Part shown: positions 9,771-19,418 of the stretch, piece by piece
Position numbering within the stretch: position 1 is the stretch's first letter
Layout of the letters: the number at the start of each line of letters is the position of its first letter
Origin: Chthoniobacter flavus Ellin428
GTDB lineage: Bacteria; Verrucomicrobiota; Verrucomicrobiia; Chthoniobacterales; Chthoniobacteraceae
Reading direction: 5' to 3'
Assembly (NCBI RefSeq): GCF_000173075.1
Contig: NZ_ABVL01000028.1
Span: 20,124-84,123, forward strand
DNA: 64,000 nucleotides
The notes under the pieces: model-generated
Database searches by the model: none
The model's input: only the letters and a program-made list of their open reading frames with translations
What the model was told of the DNA's origin: nothing
Position numbers and translations under genes: made by a program

Positions 9771-9983
9771 CAGTGGAAAATCGCGGAGCGATGCTCCGCC
9801 TGTAGCCGTGGACTTTAGTCCACGGAACCCTGTCCCCTGAAGGCCGTCGCGGAGCGACGTTTGCACCGTGAGGCTCACTGTAAAAGGCCAACGTCGCTAC
9901 GCGACGATTCCGCCTGGAATGCGGTTCCGTGGACTAAAGTCCACGGCTACACGCAGGTATCGCTCCGCGATTTATTCACTGCA
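9771..9983. repeat. Long nested palindrome, MITE/REP-like
   Basis: Three nested inverted repeats share one axis: AAATCGCGGAGCGAT (9778-9792 with 9959-9973, perfect 15 bp), a perfect 29-bp pair (9801-9829 with 9923-9951), and an inner 16-base pair (9846-9861 with 9890-9905, one mismatch). The 29-bp arm itself contains the palindrome CCGTGGACTTTAGTCCACGG. The element fills most of the gap between the end of the PQQ-like gene and the end of ilvA, so it sits between two convergent genes. There are no recognisable coding parts. Confidence 0.8.
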
Positions 9984-10096
9984 GAGAATATCTTTAACCC
10001 TCTACGAAGCTCTCAGACCACCGAGACAGCGAGGAAAAGCGACGGTCACGGGCCCCGCCATGGAAGCTGCTTCCGAATTTGAAGAGGAATGTCGAT

Positions 10097-11371
10097 TCAA
10101 CCGAGTTCGACTCCGTTGGCCGCCAGCCGCTGTTGCACCTCGGCGATGTGCTCGCGGTCGCGCGTCTCGATCGTGCACAGCACGTGGACCCGCGAAAGAT
10201 CGGGACCGGCGAAGGTGCGATTGTGGACGATCTCGGTGACATTCGCGCCCGCGTCCGCCAGCACGCGGGAAAGATGCGCGAGACCGCCCGGTCGATCGCT
10301 GATCAAGGCGTCGAAACGATAGATGCGTCCATCCGCCGCCAGCCCGCGCTCGATGACGCGGCTGTGCGCGAGCGGGTCGATGTTGCCCCCGCTGAGCAGC
10401 AAGACCACGCGGCGTCCGCGCAGATCGGGCAGGCTCCCGCTGAGCAACGCCGCGAGACCCGCCGCCCCGGCTCCTTCGATCACGCACTTCTCCAGCTCCG
10501 TGAGACGCAACATGGCCAGCGCCAGCGCTTCCTCGCTCACCTGCACCATGCGCGAAACCAGCGGCCGCGCGATGGCCAGCGTGTGCTTGCCCGCTTCGGC
10601 CACGGCCAGGCCATCGGCTAGCGTAAAGCGAGTCTGCACCCGCACCGGTGCTTCCGCCGCGAGCCCGGCGGCAAAGCATGCGGCATTCGCCGGTTCGACG
10701 CCGATGATTTCCAAATCCGGCTTGAGCGCCTGCAGCACCGTCGCCACACCGGCGAGCAACCCACCTCCTCCCACCGGAACGAGGATCGCCTCGGCATCCG
10801 GCACCTGTTCGAGGATTTCAAAGGCCAGCGTCCCCTGCCCGGCGATCACCTGCGGATCGTCGAAAGGATGCACATAAGTCAGCCCAAACTCCTTCGCCAG
10901 TCGCCCCGCTTCGCCGCGCGCTTCGTCGAAGGTATCGCCGTGCAACACCACCTTCGCGCCGAATTGCCGGCAACGCGCCACCTTCACCAACGGCGCAAAG
11001 CGCGGCATCACCACCGTGACCGGCACGCTCAGCGAGCGCCCATGCCACGAGAGCCCCAGCGCATGATTTCCCGCCGACGCCGCAACCACCCCGAGACGCG
11101 CCTGTTCCGGCGACAGTTGCGCCAGGGCATTGCGCGCCCCGCGTTCCTTGAAACTGCCTGTTCGCTGCAAATGCTCCTGCTTGCAGAAAACGCGCGCTCC
11201 GGTGAGCTCGCTCAAGGCCGCCGATTCGACGCACGGCGTGCGCGCGACGGAGCCGTTCAAGCGCAACCGCGCGGCCACGATTTCGGAAAGCGAAACGGTG
11301 GCGTGCGCTTCGCTTTCCGCCGCTGTGGCAGCGGACGCGGTTTCAGATTCAGGTTCGGCGAGGGTTTTCAT
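10097..11371 (-). CDS. ilvA: Threonine dehydratase (threonine ammonia-lyase)
   Basis: PLP-dependent fold-type II enzyme converting L-threonine to 2-oxobutanoate and ammonia, the first step of isoleucine synthesis. The PLP lysine lies in GSFKERGARN, the phosphate-binding glycine loop is PVGGGGLL, and a C-terminal ACT-like domain begins about residue 345 (RFDALISDRPGGLAHLSRVL). The length of 424 residues fits the single-ACT family; the first ~25 residues (MKTLAEPESETASAATAAES) are an unusual low-complexity extension. The upstream isoleucine-rich leader peptide and terminator support a biosynthetic rather than catabolic role, because end-product isoleucine would control expression. The gene stands alone; no other ilv genes are in the window. 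Confidence 0.92.
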   Translation of the reverse strand: MKTLAEPESETASAATAAESEAHATVSLSEIVAARLRLNGSVARTPCVESAALSELTGARVFCKQEHLQRTGSFKERGARNALAQLSPEQARLGVVAASAGNHALGLSWHGRSLSVPVTVVMPRFAPLVKVARCRQFGAKVVLHGDTFDEARGEAGRLAKEFGLTYVHPFDDPQVIAGQGTLAFEILEQVPDAEAILVPVGGGGLLAGVATVLQALKPDLEIIGVEPANAACFAAGLAAEAPVRVQTRFTLADGLAVAEAGKHTLAIARPLVSRMVQVSEEALALAMLRLTELEKCVIEGAGAAGLAALLSGSLPDLRGRRVVLLLSGGNIDPLAHSRVIERGLAADGRIYRFDALISDRPGGLAHLSRVLADAGANVTEIVHNRTFAGPDLSRVHVLCTIETRDREHIAEVQQRLAANGVELG

Positions 11372-11385
11372 GGGAGCATTTAGGC

Positions 11386-11419
11386 AAACAAAAAACCCTG
11401 AGCGGTTAACTCAGGGTTT
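11386..11419 (-). terminator. Attenuator hairpin in front of ilvA
   Basis: On the minus strand a perfect 10-bp stem (AAACCCTGAG, 11419-11410, with CTCAGGGTTT, 11402-11393) around a 7-base loop is followed by a U-rich tract (TTTTTTGTTT overlapping the 3' arm). It lies between the leader peptide stop codon and the ilvA start, ending about 15 bases before the ATG. A terminator in that place can only make sense as a conditional one. The 5' arm can alternatively pair with ACTCGGGG (11471-11464) in the last codons of the leader, giving an 8-bp antiterminator with one G-U pair. Confidence 0.85.
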
Positions 11420-11454
11420 CAGAGATTTAAGACTGGCGATGGATCAGCGCGCGT

Positions 11455-11526
11455 CTATCCCTGCCCCGAGTGGGACTCAATAATGACCGCAATGATCATA
11501 ATGGAGTTGGCAGAGATGGAACGCAT
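11455..11526 (-). CDS. Isoleucine-rich leader peptide of the ilvA attenuator, 23 aa
   Basis: A short frame starting ATG at 11526 and ending TAG at 11455 encodes 23 residues beginning MRSISANSIMIIAVII. Six of 23 codons are isoleucine (positions 4, 9, 11, 12, 15, 16), with a valine at 14. It precedes the terminator hairpin by about 35 bases. This is the layout of ribosome-mediated attenuation known for the ilv operons of enterobacteria: with little Ile-tRNA the ribosome stalls at the Ile codons, the segment ACTCGGGG in codons 19-21 stays free to pair with the terminator's 5' arm, and ilvA is read; with ample Ile-tRNA the ribosome reaches the stop, masks that segment, and the terminator forms. 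There is no clear Shine-Dalgarno sequence. It is too short for standard gene finders. Confidence 0.8.
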   Translation of the reverse strand: MRSISANSIMIIAVIIESHSGQG

Positions 11527-11913
11527 GTGAGGCGCCTAGATCGCCGAGAAACGCGCCGGTGTCAACGTTTCGTCCGGCCTATGACAAAGTTTGCGAGCTT
11601 CGCTTTCGTATTACCGGCGGTTCGTTTTCACCAGCGAGGATGTAACCGCCCCACTCCGCTGGGACGCGGAGGACCGCTTCGATTTCAGGTTTTCTCCCGC
11701 GCCCCGGCGGAATAGGTCTTTCCTTTCTTCCCAAAGTTAGCGCTGCCCCGTCAGCGCGCTCCTCATTCCTTGCGCAAGGCTGAGCATCCTTTGTCCGTCC
11801 TCCCGCGAGCCGGATGCCTCCGCCCCAAAATCCGCGCAGCACGCTTTACTTCATCCTTCCGCCTTCGTCCTTCATCCTTCATATTCCGATTCCCCCTTCC
11901 CTTTCCCCCAAAC
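11527..11913. other. Divergent gap between ilvA leader and hydrolase gene
   Basis: About 390 bases. It contains the possible ilvA promoter near 11537-11565 and, at 11850-11882, an array of CCTTCAT-type heptamers just upstream of the hydrolase start. I see no coding sequence in the remainder. Confidence 0.5.
11560..11565 (-). promoter_or_regulatory. Possible -35 element for the ilvA leader transcript
   Basis: TTGACA (consensus -35) on the minus strand, about 34 bases upstream of the leader ATG. At 17 bases spacing the -10 would be GATCTA, a poor match, so this is only a candidate. If real, transcription would start only a few bases before the leader start codon. Confidence 0.3.
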
Positions 11914-12985
11914 ATGAAGCGCCTCCTTTTCCTCCCTCTTCTGCTCTGCGTCCTGACCGCATTGCGCGCCGCCGATGTGCCGCTGAAATTCAATGATCCG
12001 ACGCCGAAGCGCTACGAGTTAAAGGCGCGGGCCAGCGTCATCGATCCGCGGGTGCAGGCGCATCCGGAGATCAATTTCCTCCTCGAGAAAGATGGCAAGC
12101 CGCAGGACAACGAGGATGCTTCCGTGGATACGCGCGTGGCTCCGCAGGGCAAGCTGGTCATCTGGCTCATGGGCTACAGCGCGCCGCTTTTCGAGCGCGT
12201 AAACAGTTACGGGCTGCACATCCTGCGCGTCCACTATGCCAATGGGTGGGTTCGATAAATTTGGCAAGGAACCGCCGGCCCGCCGATGACAATTCCTCGG
12301 CAAGATCCGGCTCGAGGCGGCGACGGGCGAGGACTTTTCGCCGGAGGTAAATATCCCGAAGCCCGACGGCATGATGGAGCGCGCGTTTCAATTCGTGAAA
12401 TATCTCGCGAAGCAAAACCCGCAGGGCCGCTGGGATTATTTCCTCGCGCCGGATGGCAAGGGACTGCGCTGGGATCGCGTGATCATCTCCGGCGCCTCGC
12501 ATGGTTCGACCACCGCGGCGCGTTTCGCCATCTATCAAAAGGTGGATCGCGTGGTGATGTTCTGCGGCCCGCGCGATCAGTATGAGAACTGGCAGGGGCT
12601 GAATCCGGCCACGCCCGCGAATCGTTTCTTCGCCTTCAGCCATGTGCTCGATGGCGGCTGGACCGGCGGTCACTACTGCCGCTCGTGGGAATTGCTGAAG
12701 CTCAATCAGTTCGGCCCGATCGTGAATGTGGACAAGACGCCTGCGCCGTACGGTAACACGCGGCGTCTCATTACTGATGCGGATGTTGGCAAAGATGCGA
12801 AACGTGCGCACAGTTCGGTGGTTCCGGGCGGTGCAGCGGTGAAAGATGCGAGTGGAAAATTCATCCACGAGGACGTGTGGCGCTATCTCTTCACCCATCC
12901 CGTCGATCAAGTCGGGCAGCCCGTGCCGCCGGATCCCAACTGCCTCAAGGACTTGCGCCACGCCGCGAAGAAGAGCGGACAGTAA
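11914..12985 (+). pseudogene. Secreted alpha/beta hydrolase (BPSS1187-like), frame disrupted
   Basis: The N-terminal frame (ATG 11914, signal peptide MKRLLFLPLLLCVLTALRA) covers KFNDPTPKRYELKARASVIDP and HYANGW, then stops at 12258. The rest (VIISGASHGSTTAARFA, residues of a nucleophile-elbow type Gly-x-Ser-His-Gly, then FSHVLDGGWTGGHYC and FIHEDVWRYLFTHP) continues in another frame to 12985. One extra G in the GGG at 12248-12250 explains the first break. An in-frame TGA at 12287 remains after that correction; a compensating pair of indels at 12278-12292 would give PAADDxFLGKIRLE. With three lesions in 45 bases this is either a decaying gene or a local error cluster. The intact protein would have about 356 residues. 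Confidence 0.75.
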
Positions 12986-13143
12986 GCGGGTGACAACTCA
13001 ACGGGCTCCGTTGGACACCCCAACGTTACGGTAACTCTAACGCAGGACTGGAGCCGGGCGCGTGTCGTGCTTTCTACTGCGCCGCTTCACGAGCACTTCT
13101 CTCCCCCGGGAGTCGCACGGAGTCGACATCCCCATCTCATTGC

Positions 13144-16100
13144 ATGCTCACGTCAAAACGTTTCATTTGTACTCGCTCCATCGCCTGGTTTTTTCTCGCC
13201 GGCGGCATTGTCTGCGCCGGAAAAGTTTGCGCGGACCAGACCTACGATCAAAACAACCCCAGCCAGGTCTGGGACACCACCACCGCGAATTGGGACACCA
13301 ACACGGCGGTCTGGACCAACCTCACCACGAACAACGCGATCTTCACCGGGACGTCGGAAACCGTCGACGTGAACGCCGCGATCAACGTGGGCAACATCAC
13401 TTTCAATTCCGGGGGTTGGAATATCGGTGACATCAATGCTCCTGCGGGTAGTTTGAATTTCGGTGCGACCAGCACCATCGCCGTGACCAACGTCGCGGAT
13501 ACCGACACGATCAGCGCCCCCATCACGAGCGGCTCGCTCACCACTGCGGGGGCCGGCACGTTGGTGCTTTCCGGTGCGAATACTTTTACCGGCAATGTGG
13601 TCGTCAGTTCGGGCAACTTGAAGGTCACTGCCAATGGTGCTCTCGGTGACACCACCGGCATCACCACCGTGGCGAACGCTGCCGCGCTCATCCTCGGCAA
13701 TGGCGTCACGATCACCGGCGAAACGGTCGGCCTGACCGGTAGCGGCGCCAACAGCACAGGCGCGCTGCAGGCCGACACCGGCGCGACGGCGACTTGGGCG
13801 GGCACCATCACTATTGATGCTCAAGGCGCGCGCGTTGGCGCGGGCAGCGGCGGCACACTGATCCTCAGTGGTGTCATTCAAAATGGCGCGTCCAATCCCA
13901 ACGGTATCCTGGCCATTGGCGAGGCTCCCGGGGCGGCCACCCCGGGGACAGTGATCATTTCGGGCACGAGCAACACTTACTCCGGCGTCACCCAGATCGT
14001 GCGCGGTGTCCTGAAGATGGGCGCCACCAATGCCCTGCCCTCCACGACCGTCGTCGATGTCAGTTCGTCCACCACCGCCACGGAAGATGCGGTCTTCGAT
14101 TTGAATGGCTTCAGCCAAAACATCGCGGGCATTCAGCGGACAAACACGGCCGGCGCCGGGATCATTACCAACACCGGTGCGACGGCCGCCACCCTGACGA
14201 TCAACGGAAGCGGCACCACCACTTATTCCGGCGTGATTCGCGATGGCACTTCCACCATCTCGCTGGTCAAAAACGGCACGGGCACACAAACGCTTACCAG
14301 CGCCAATGCCTACACCGGTACGACGTTGATCCTCAACGGTGGCCTCGCTATCAACAACAATCTCGCCCTAGGCACGGGAACCAGCACCATTAACGTCGGT
14401 GGTGGCCAACTCATTCTCGGCAATGGTGTCAACGTCACTGGTCGGACCATCACACTCAACGGCAATGGCACCAACAACGACGGCGCTCTGCAAACTGCGG
14501 TCGGCGCCACGGCGACGTGGACGGGCAATATCATCGTCAACAGCGTCACCCGCATCGGTGCCGGCGACAATGGCACGCTGAACATCAACGGCGTGATCAG
14601 CGGCGCTGGCGGCAATGTCCTTCTCTTCAGTCGTGGCATGAATGCCGTCACCGTGCTGAACGCCGTGAATACCTACACCGGCGATACACAACTCTTTGCC
14701 AACTCGGGAGCTGGAGACACGCTGCGGATCGGCGTGGACAATGCAATCAGCGCTTCCAGCCGTCTCAGCATGATTCCCACCCAGGCCACGGCATCCATGA
14801 CGTTGGATCTCAATGGCCACATGCTCACCTTGCGCGGCATGGACACCACCGTTCTGGGTGGCGCACAGGTGGCAGGTTCGAATTTCCTCACCGTGGCCAA
14901 CAATGCCACGGGCACGACCTCGACCCTCACGGTCGGCGACGTGACATCCACCAATACGGACATCTTCGGCGGCGTCGTAGCCAATGGGACGAGCGGCGCG
15001 GGCGGCATGTCACTGGCCAAAATCAACGCCAATACCCAGATACTCATCGGCGCCAACACCTACACCGGCAGCACTACGGTTAATGCGGGTACGTTGCAGA
15101 TCGGTGCCACCGGAGCCGGCGGTTTGACGGGATCGCTCGCTTCCACCAGCTTCATCCTGAACGGTGGCACCTTCGCGCTCAACAACGTCGGCACCACCAA
15201 TAACAACACGAACCGCATTTCCGACACGGCGAGCTTCAGCCTCCGCGGCGGCACGTTTTCCTTCCTCGGCTCCGACCAGACTTCCACCAATTCGAGCGAA
15301 ACGATCGGCACCTTCAGCTTCGACTCGAACATCTCGAAAATCCTCGTCACCGGAACCTCGCCGAATTCCGCGGTCGTCACCGCCACCCAACTCTCGCACG
15401 CAGTCAACACCGGCATCGGCTTCGTCGATGGCGTTGGCTTGGGATCGAGCAGCGCCAGTCTGGTGCGGATCATGGTCACGAACGCGCCGACTCTGGTCGG
15501 CGGGACGGACGATTCGGGCAACGGAATCAATGCCTTGGCGCAGAACACCAAGATCGTTCCCTACCTGCTCGGCGAAACCGGCACCGGCACGGGCAGCGTC
15601 GGCACCGCGACAGGCACGGCGAACACCTTCGTCACCTGGTCGACCACGGGAGGCCTGCGTTCGCTGAATCTCTCGGATGAGTTCACGCAAAACGCGTTCA
15701 CCGCGGGAAACAATATTCACGTGACGGGTTCAATCTCCGGAATCAACACGGCATCGATCAACTCGCTGATCGTCGATCCTGGTTCCACGACGAATATCAC
15801 CGACAGCCTTAACACCGGCCAGACCCTGACGATCGCCAGCGGCGCGATTTTCTTTTCCAGTGGCAATGGCATTACCATCGCCGGCGGCACGATCGCCTTC
15901 GGTAGCAGCGAGGGCATCGTGACCGACAATGCGGTGGGGGTGACGATCATTGGCTCGGCAATCACGGGCACATCGGGCCTTTCCATTTACGGCAGCGCCG
16001 CCAGCACCCTCGCCCTGGGTGGCGCCAGTACTTATTCGGGCAACACCTTGCTCAAGGTCGGTATCGTAGTGCCTCAAGTCAGCACCACAGGCTCCGCCGG

Positions 16101-17139
16101 ATCACCTACCAACGGCCCCTTCGGCACGGGTACGGTGATCCTCGGTGGCAGTTCGATCCGCGCCACGACCTCGACGGCGATTACCATCGGCAACCCAATT
16201 TCGTTCGCCGCGGATACGACGGTCGTTTCCGGCGGCGCCGACAAAACGCTGACCTTCACCGGACCGGTCACCTTGACCGGCAGCCGCACGCTGACCCAAA
16301 ACTCAACTGCGACGACCACCTTCTCGGGGGCCATCAGCGATGGTGGGAATGGCTTTGGACTCACCGTGGCAGGCACCGGCACCGCTCCTCTCGTCCTCGG
16401 TGGGGTGAATACCTACACCGGGCCGACTGTCGTGAAGGGTAATACGCTTGTCGTCAGCGGTTCCATCTCCGGCAGCAGCGCCGTGGTGGTCGGCAATTCC
16501 GCGAGCGCCAGCGCTTCCGCTATTCTCGGCGGCGGCGGCACCGTGGGGAATGTAACGGTCGGCGCGCTCGCTTCCGACATCGGCGCAGTGCTCAAGCCGC
16601 ATGCGGGTTCAGCCAGCACGAGCGCAGGCACGACCTTCCACGCGGGCAGCGTGACCTTTACGGACAGCGCCACGCATCTCTCTCTCCAGATCGGCCGCAC
16701 CTCTGCTTACGATGGCGCTGTCGAATCAGCCACCGCCGACGGCGACGTCTCCGATCACCTCGCCACCACCGGCTCGCTCACGCTCAATGGCGCCGATCTC
16801 CAACTCAGCCTGCTCACCGGGACTACCTACACACCGGTCAATGGCGATCTCTTCTTCCTCACGATCAACAGCGGCGGTGCCATCAATGGCACCTTCTCCT
16901 CGCTGAATGGCACCGCGACGAACCTCAGCCAGGGCTCCATCTTCACGCTCAATTCGCAGGCCTACGAGATCACCTATCAAGCGAACTTCGCGACCAACTC
17001 TTTCTCCGGTGGCAACGATATCGCGCTCGAAGCGGTCATCCCCGAACCCGGCTCGCTGGTCTCACTCATCGGCGGCCTCGGCTGTCTCATCGGCGTCCAG
17101 CGGCTTCGCCGTTCCCGAGGCAGCAAGGCGAAGAGCTAA
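13144..17139 (+). CDS. Autotransporter-associated beta-strand repeat protein with PEP-CTERM tail, 1331 aa
   Basis: A secreted surface-type protein. The N-terminus (about residues 1-30, with hydrophobic SIAWFFLAGGIVCAGKV) is an export signal. The body is a Thr/Gly/Asn-rich beta-helix made of at least seven autotransporter-associated beta-strand repeats, for example GAGTLVLSGANTFTGNVVV, SANAYTGTTLILNGG, GANTYTGSTTVNAGTLQIG and LGGVNTYTGPTVVKG. The C-terminus has the sorting signal VIPEPGSLVSLIGG, a hydrophobic segment and an RLRRSRG basic end, that is, a PEP-CTERM signal recognised by an exosortase. There is no outer-membrane beta-barrel, so it is not a true autotransporter. It probably sits on the surface or in exopolysaccharide; no binding partner can be inferred. 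The frame is intact. Confidence 0.9.
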   Translation: MLTSKRFICTRSIAWFFLAGGIVCAGKVCADQTYDQNNPSQVWDTTTANWDTNTAVWTNLTTNNAIFTGTSETVDVNAAINVGNITFNSGGWNIGDINAPAGSLNFGATSTIAVTNVADTDTISAPITSGSLTTAGAGTLVLSGANTFTGNVVVSSGNLKVTANGALGDTTGITTVANAAALILGNGVTITGETVGLTGSGANSTGALQADTGATATWAGTITIDAQGARVGAGSGGTLILSGVIQNGASNPNGILAIGEAPGAATPGTVIISGTSNTYSGVTQIVRGVLKMGATNALPSTTVVDVSSSTTATEDAVFDLNGFSQNIAGIQRTNTAGAGIITNTGATAATLTINGSGTTTYSGVIRDGTSTISLVKNGTGTQTLTSANAYTGTTLILNGGLAINNNLALGTGTSTINVGGGQLILGNGVNVTGRTITLNGNGTNNDGALQTAVGATATWTGNIIVNSVTRIGAGDNGTLNINGVISGAGGNVLLFSRGMNAVTVLNAVNTYTGDTQLFANSGAGDTLRIGVDNAISASSRLSMIPTQATASMTLDLNGHMLTLRGMDTTVLGGAQVAGSNFLTVANNATGTTSTLTVGDVTSTNTDIFGGVVANGTSGAGGMSLAKINANTQILIGANTYTGSTTVNAGTLQIGATGAGGLTGSLASTSFILNGGTFALNNVGTTNNNTNRISDTASFSLRGGTFSFLGSDQTSTNSSETIGTFSFDSNISKILVTGTSPNSAVVTATQLSHAVNTGIGFVDGVGLGSSSASLVRIMVTNAPTLVGGTDDSGNGINALAQNTKIVPYLLGETGTGTGSVGTATGTANTFVTWSTTGGLRSLNLSDEFTQNAFTAGNNIHVTGSISGINTASINSLIVDPGSTTNITDSLNTGQTLTIASGAIFFSSGNGITIAGGTIAFGSSEGIVTDNAVGVTIIGSAITGTSGLSIYGSAASTLALGGASTYSGNTLLKVGIVVPQVSTTGSAGSPTNGPFGTGTVILGGSSIRATTSTAITIGNPISFAADTTVVSGGADKTLTFTGPVTLTGSRTLTQNSTATTTFSGAISDGGNGFGLTVAGTGTAPLVLGGVNTYTGPTVVKGNTLVVSGSISGSSAVVVGNSASASASAILGGGGTVGNVTVGALASDIGAVLKPHAGSASTSAGTTFHAGSVTFTDSATHLSLQIGRTSAYDGAVESATADGDVSDHLATTGSLTLNGADLQLSLLTGTTYTPVNGDLFFLTINSGGAINGTFSSLNGTATNLSQGSIFTLNSQAYEITYQANFATNSFSGGNDIALEAVIPEPGSLVSLIGGLGCLIGVQRLRRSRGSKAKS

Positions 17140-17231
17140 CGCGCACACCAGCAAGATAGGGCAAGTGCCCTCGGTGGCATCGAGAAATCGGGAACGGCAA
17201 TCGAACGGTTGCCTTCCCGCCGGATCGTCGC

Positions 17232-17718
17232 ATGCTCACTGCCATGTCCCTCGAGCGTTTCCATCAAGCCCAAGCCAGCCAATGGAGCGGCTATGCTACC
17301 GCGCTTGCGGAAACGCGGGCGGGCCGCAAGAGCAGCCATTGGATCTGGTACATCTTTCCGCAAATCGACGGTCTCGGGCGCTCTTCACCGCGCGCGAGTA
17401 CGCGCTCGCGACTTGGACGAAGCCTGCGCCTATTTGCGCGACCCGTCGCTTCGTTCGCACTACGAGGAAATCACCAACGCCGTCGCGGAGCACATCGGGC
17501 GAGGCGCGCCGATTGAGCATCTCATGGGTGGCTCGACCGATGCCTTCAAGCTCGCCTCGAGTCTCACGCTCTTCCGCGCCGCCGCTACACGCCTCGCCGA
17601 AGACAAAGATGGCGCGGACTTCCAGCGCCTGGCCCAGACCTGCGACGCCATCCTCCAGCGCACGGCCACGCAAGGCTACCCGCCTTGCGAATTCACATTG
17701 GAACGCATTGCCGAATAA
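17232..17718 (+). pseudogene. DUF1810 family protein, frame disrupted
   Basis: MSLERFHQAQASQW (second in-frame ATG at 17244) and RAGRKSSHWIWYIFPQIDGLG in the first frame are hallmarks of the DUF1810 family. The sequence then passes into a second frame (ALFTAREYALA) at about 17377 and into a third (DLDEACAYLRDPSLRSHYEEI, then IEHLMGGSTDAFKLASSLTLF and CEFTLERIAE) at about 17407, ending at 17718. Both shifts equal one missing base; the first is in a G run (17376-17378). Restored, the protein has about 160 residues, normal for the family, which is widespread but has no established biochemical function. Confidence 0.8.
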
Positions 17719-17910
17719 TCGAGACGAGATTTGCAGAAAGCGCTCGAAGCGCTCCTCTGCAAAACGTCCACCGGCAGCGATACCTCCGTCACCACGGAAT
17801 GATTTTCACCCTTTGCTCCAAGAAACGCGAGGAACCAGGAACACTAAGAACTAAGCACTAAGAACTCCCGCCCTCCCCAGTTCCCTCTTCATCGCGCTCC
17901 CACCCAGCCC

Positions 17911-19251
17911 ATGAAACTCCTCCTTCGCTCTCTCGTCCTTTCCGCGCTCTGCGCCATCACCGTGCACGCGGAGTATGCGCCGATGCCGCCCGCCGCACCG
18001 CCTTATTACCGCGTGCGCTATGAAGCCTCGCAGGCGCCTGACGGCTTGATTTTTCCCGTCAGCTATACTGTGTGGATTCCGCCGGGCGTGAAGACGCTGC
18101 GCGGTATCATCGTGCATCAGCACGGCTGCGGCGAGGGCTCGTGCAAGTCCGGCATCACCGCGGCTTTCGACCTGCAGTGGCAGGCGCTCGCGCGGAAGCA
18201 CGAGTGCGCGCTGCTCGGACCGGCCTATGAGCAGCCAGAGAAAGCGATCTGCAGCATGTGGTGCGATCCGCGCAATGGCTCAGAGCAGGCCTTCCTCCAC
18301 GCGCTCAGCGACCTTGGCGCGCAATCGCATCATCCCGAACTCGCCACCGTGCCATGGGCGCTGTGGGGACATTCCGGCGGTGCAAATTGGGTGGGCAACA
18401 TGCTCGTCATGCATCCGGATCGCATCGCCGCCGCATGGTTGCGCTCCGGCACGCCGCGCATTTCCCCGCGCGATGGTTCACCGGCGACACCCGCGGAAAT
18501 TCCCGCCGCCGCCTGCGCAGTGCCGACCATCTGCAACCTCGGCACGCGCGAGGGCGTAACGGTGAAAGATCCACGGTTCGGCGGACTGTGGCCGAACGTG
18601 GAGAAGTTCTTCACCGACTTCCGCGGCAAAGGCGGCCTGGTCGGTGTCGCCGTCGATCCGAACACCAGCCACGACTGCGGCAATTCGCGTTACCTCGCCA
18701 TTCCGTGGTTCGATGCCTGTCTCACCGCCCGTCTGCCGGATCGTGCCGGTGACGGCAAATTGAAACCGATGCCTACCGATGGCGCATGGCTTGCCCCATT
18801 GCTCGGCGACGCCGCGCAACCCGCCGCCAAATTCACCGGCGACGCCAAGGCCGCGGTATGGCTGCCCAATGAACGCGTGGCCAAGGCGTGGGCGGAATAC
18901 GAGAAGGACGGCAACGTCAGCGACTCCACGCCACCACCGGCGCCCACCGAGGTGAAGCTCACCGGCAACGAACTGACCTGGTCCGCCCAAGCCGATCTCG
19001 AAAGCGGAATCGCCGGCTTCGTCATCGAACGCGACGGCAAGGAACTCGCGCGCCTTCCCGAAAAACCGCCCACCCGCCTTATCGGCCGCGCCATCTTCCA
19101 GACGAACGGCTACAGCGACTCTCCCGCCTTTCCGCTCGCCGAGATGCGTTTCACCGACAGCAGCTCCGCCTCGGGTGAAAAGCACACCTACAGCGTCATC
19201 GCCATCAACAGCGTCGGCCTCACCTCCGCGCCGGCGAAAACGTCGCCTTAA
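17911..19251 (+). CDS. Secreted alpha/beta hydrolase with C-terminal Fn3-like domain
   Basis: A 446-residue exported protein. The signal peptide MKLLLRSLVLSALCAITVHA precedes an esterase-like domain with YTVWIPPGVKTLRGIIVHQHGCGEG, the region usually supplying the oxyanion hole, and the nucleophile elbow WGHSGGANW with Ser at about residue 155. Paired cysteines (CKSG, CSMWC) suggest disulfides. From about residue 345 a fibronectin-III-like domain follows (PPAPTEVKLTGNELTWSAQA ... ITSVIAINSV-type ending), common in extracellular enzymes of this phylum. The substrate is unknown; carbohydrate or polymer ester hydrolysis is plausible. A heptamer-like ACTAAGA repeat lies just upstream at 17845-17867. 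Confidence 0.85.
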   Translation: MKLLLRSLVLSALCAITVHAEYAPMPPAAPPYYRVRYEASQAPDGLIFPVSYTVWIPPGVKTLRGIIVHQHGCGEGSCKSGITAAFDLQWQALARKHECALLGPAYEQPEKAICSMWCDPRNGSEQAFLHALSDLGAQSHHPELATVPWALWGHSGGANWVGNMLVMHPDRIAAAWLRSGTPRISPRDGSPATPAEIPAAACAVPTICNLGTREGVTVKDPRFGGLWPNVEKFFTDFRGKGGLVGVAVDPNTSHDCGNSRYLAIPWFDACLTARLPDRAGDGKLKPMPTDGAWLAPLLGDAAQPAAKFTGDAKAAVWLPNERVAKAWAEYEKDGNVSDSTPPPAPTEVKLTGNELTWSAQADLESGIAGFVIERDGKELARLPEKPPTRLIGRAIFQTNGYSDSPAFPLAEMRFTDSSSASGEKHTYSVIAINSVGLTSAPAKTSP

Positions 19252-19418
19252 GTCCTCACTCGGCAAATCCGATTGGCGGCAGGAGTGACCGGCTTTCTCC
19301 GGGCTCGGGTTTCCGTCTAATTTCGTTTCGCTCCGCTGATTGTTTCGGCTACATCCAGCGGTCCCTGCGGACGGCGCCTTGTCGCCGTCGGCAGTGATCC
19401 CCAATCCCAGTCGTATTC

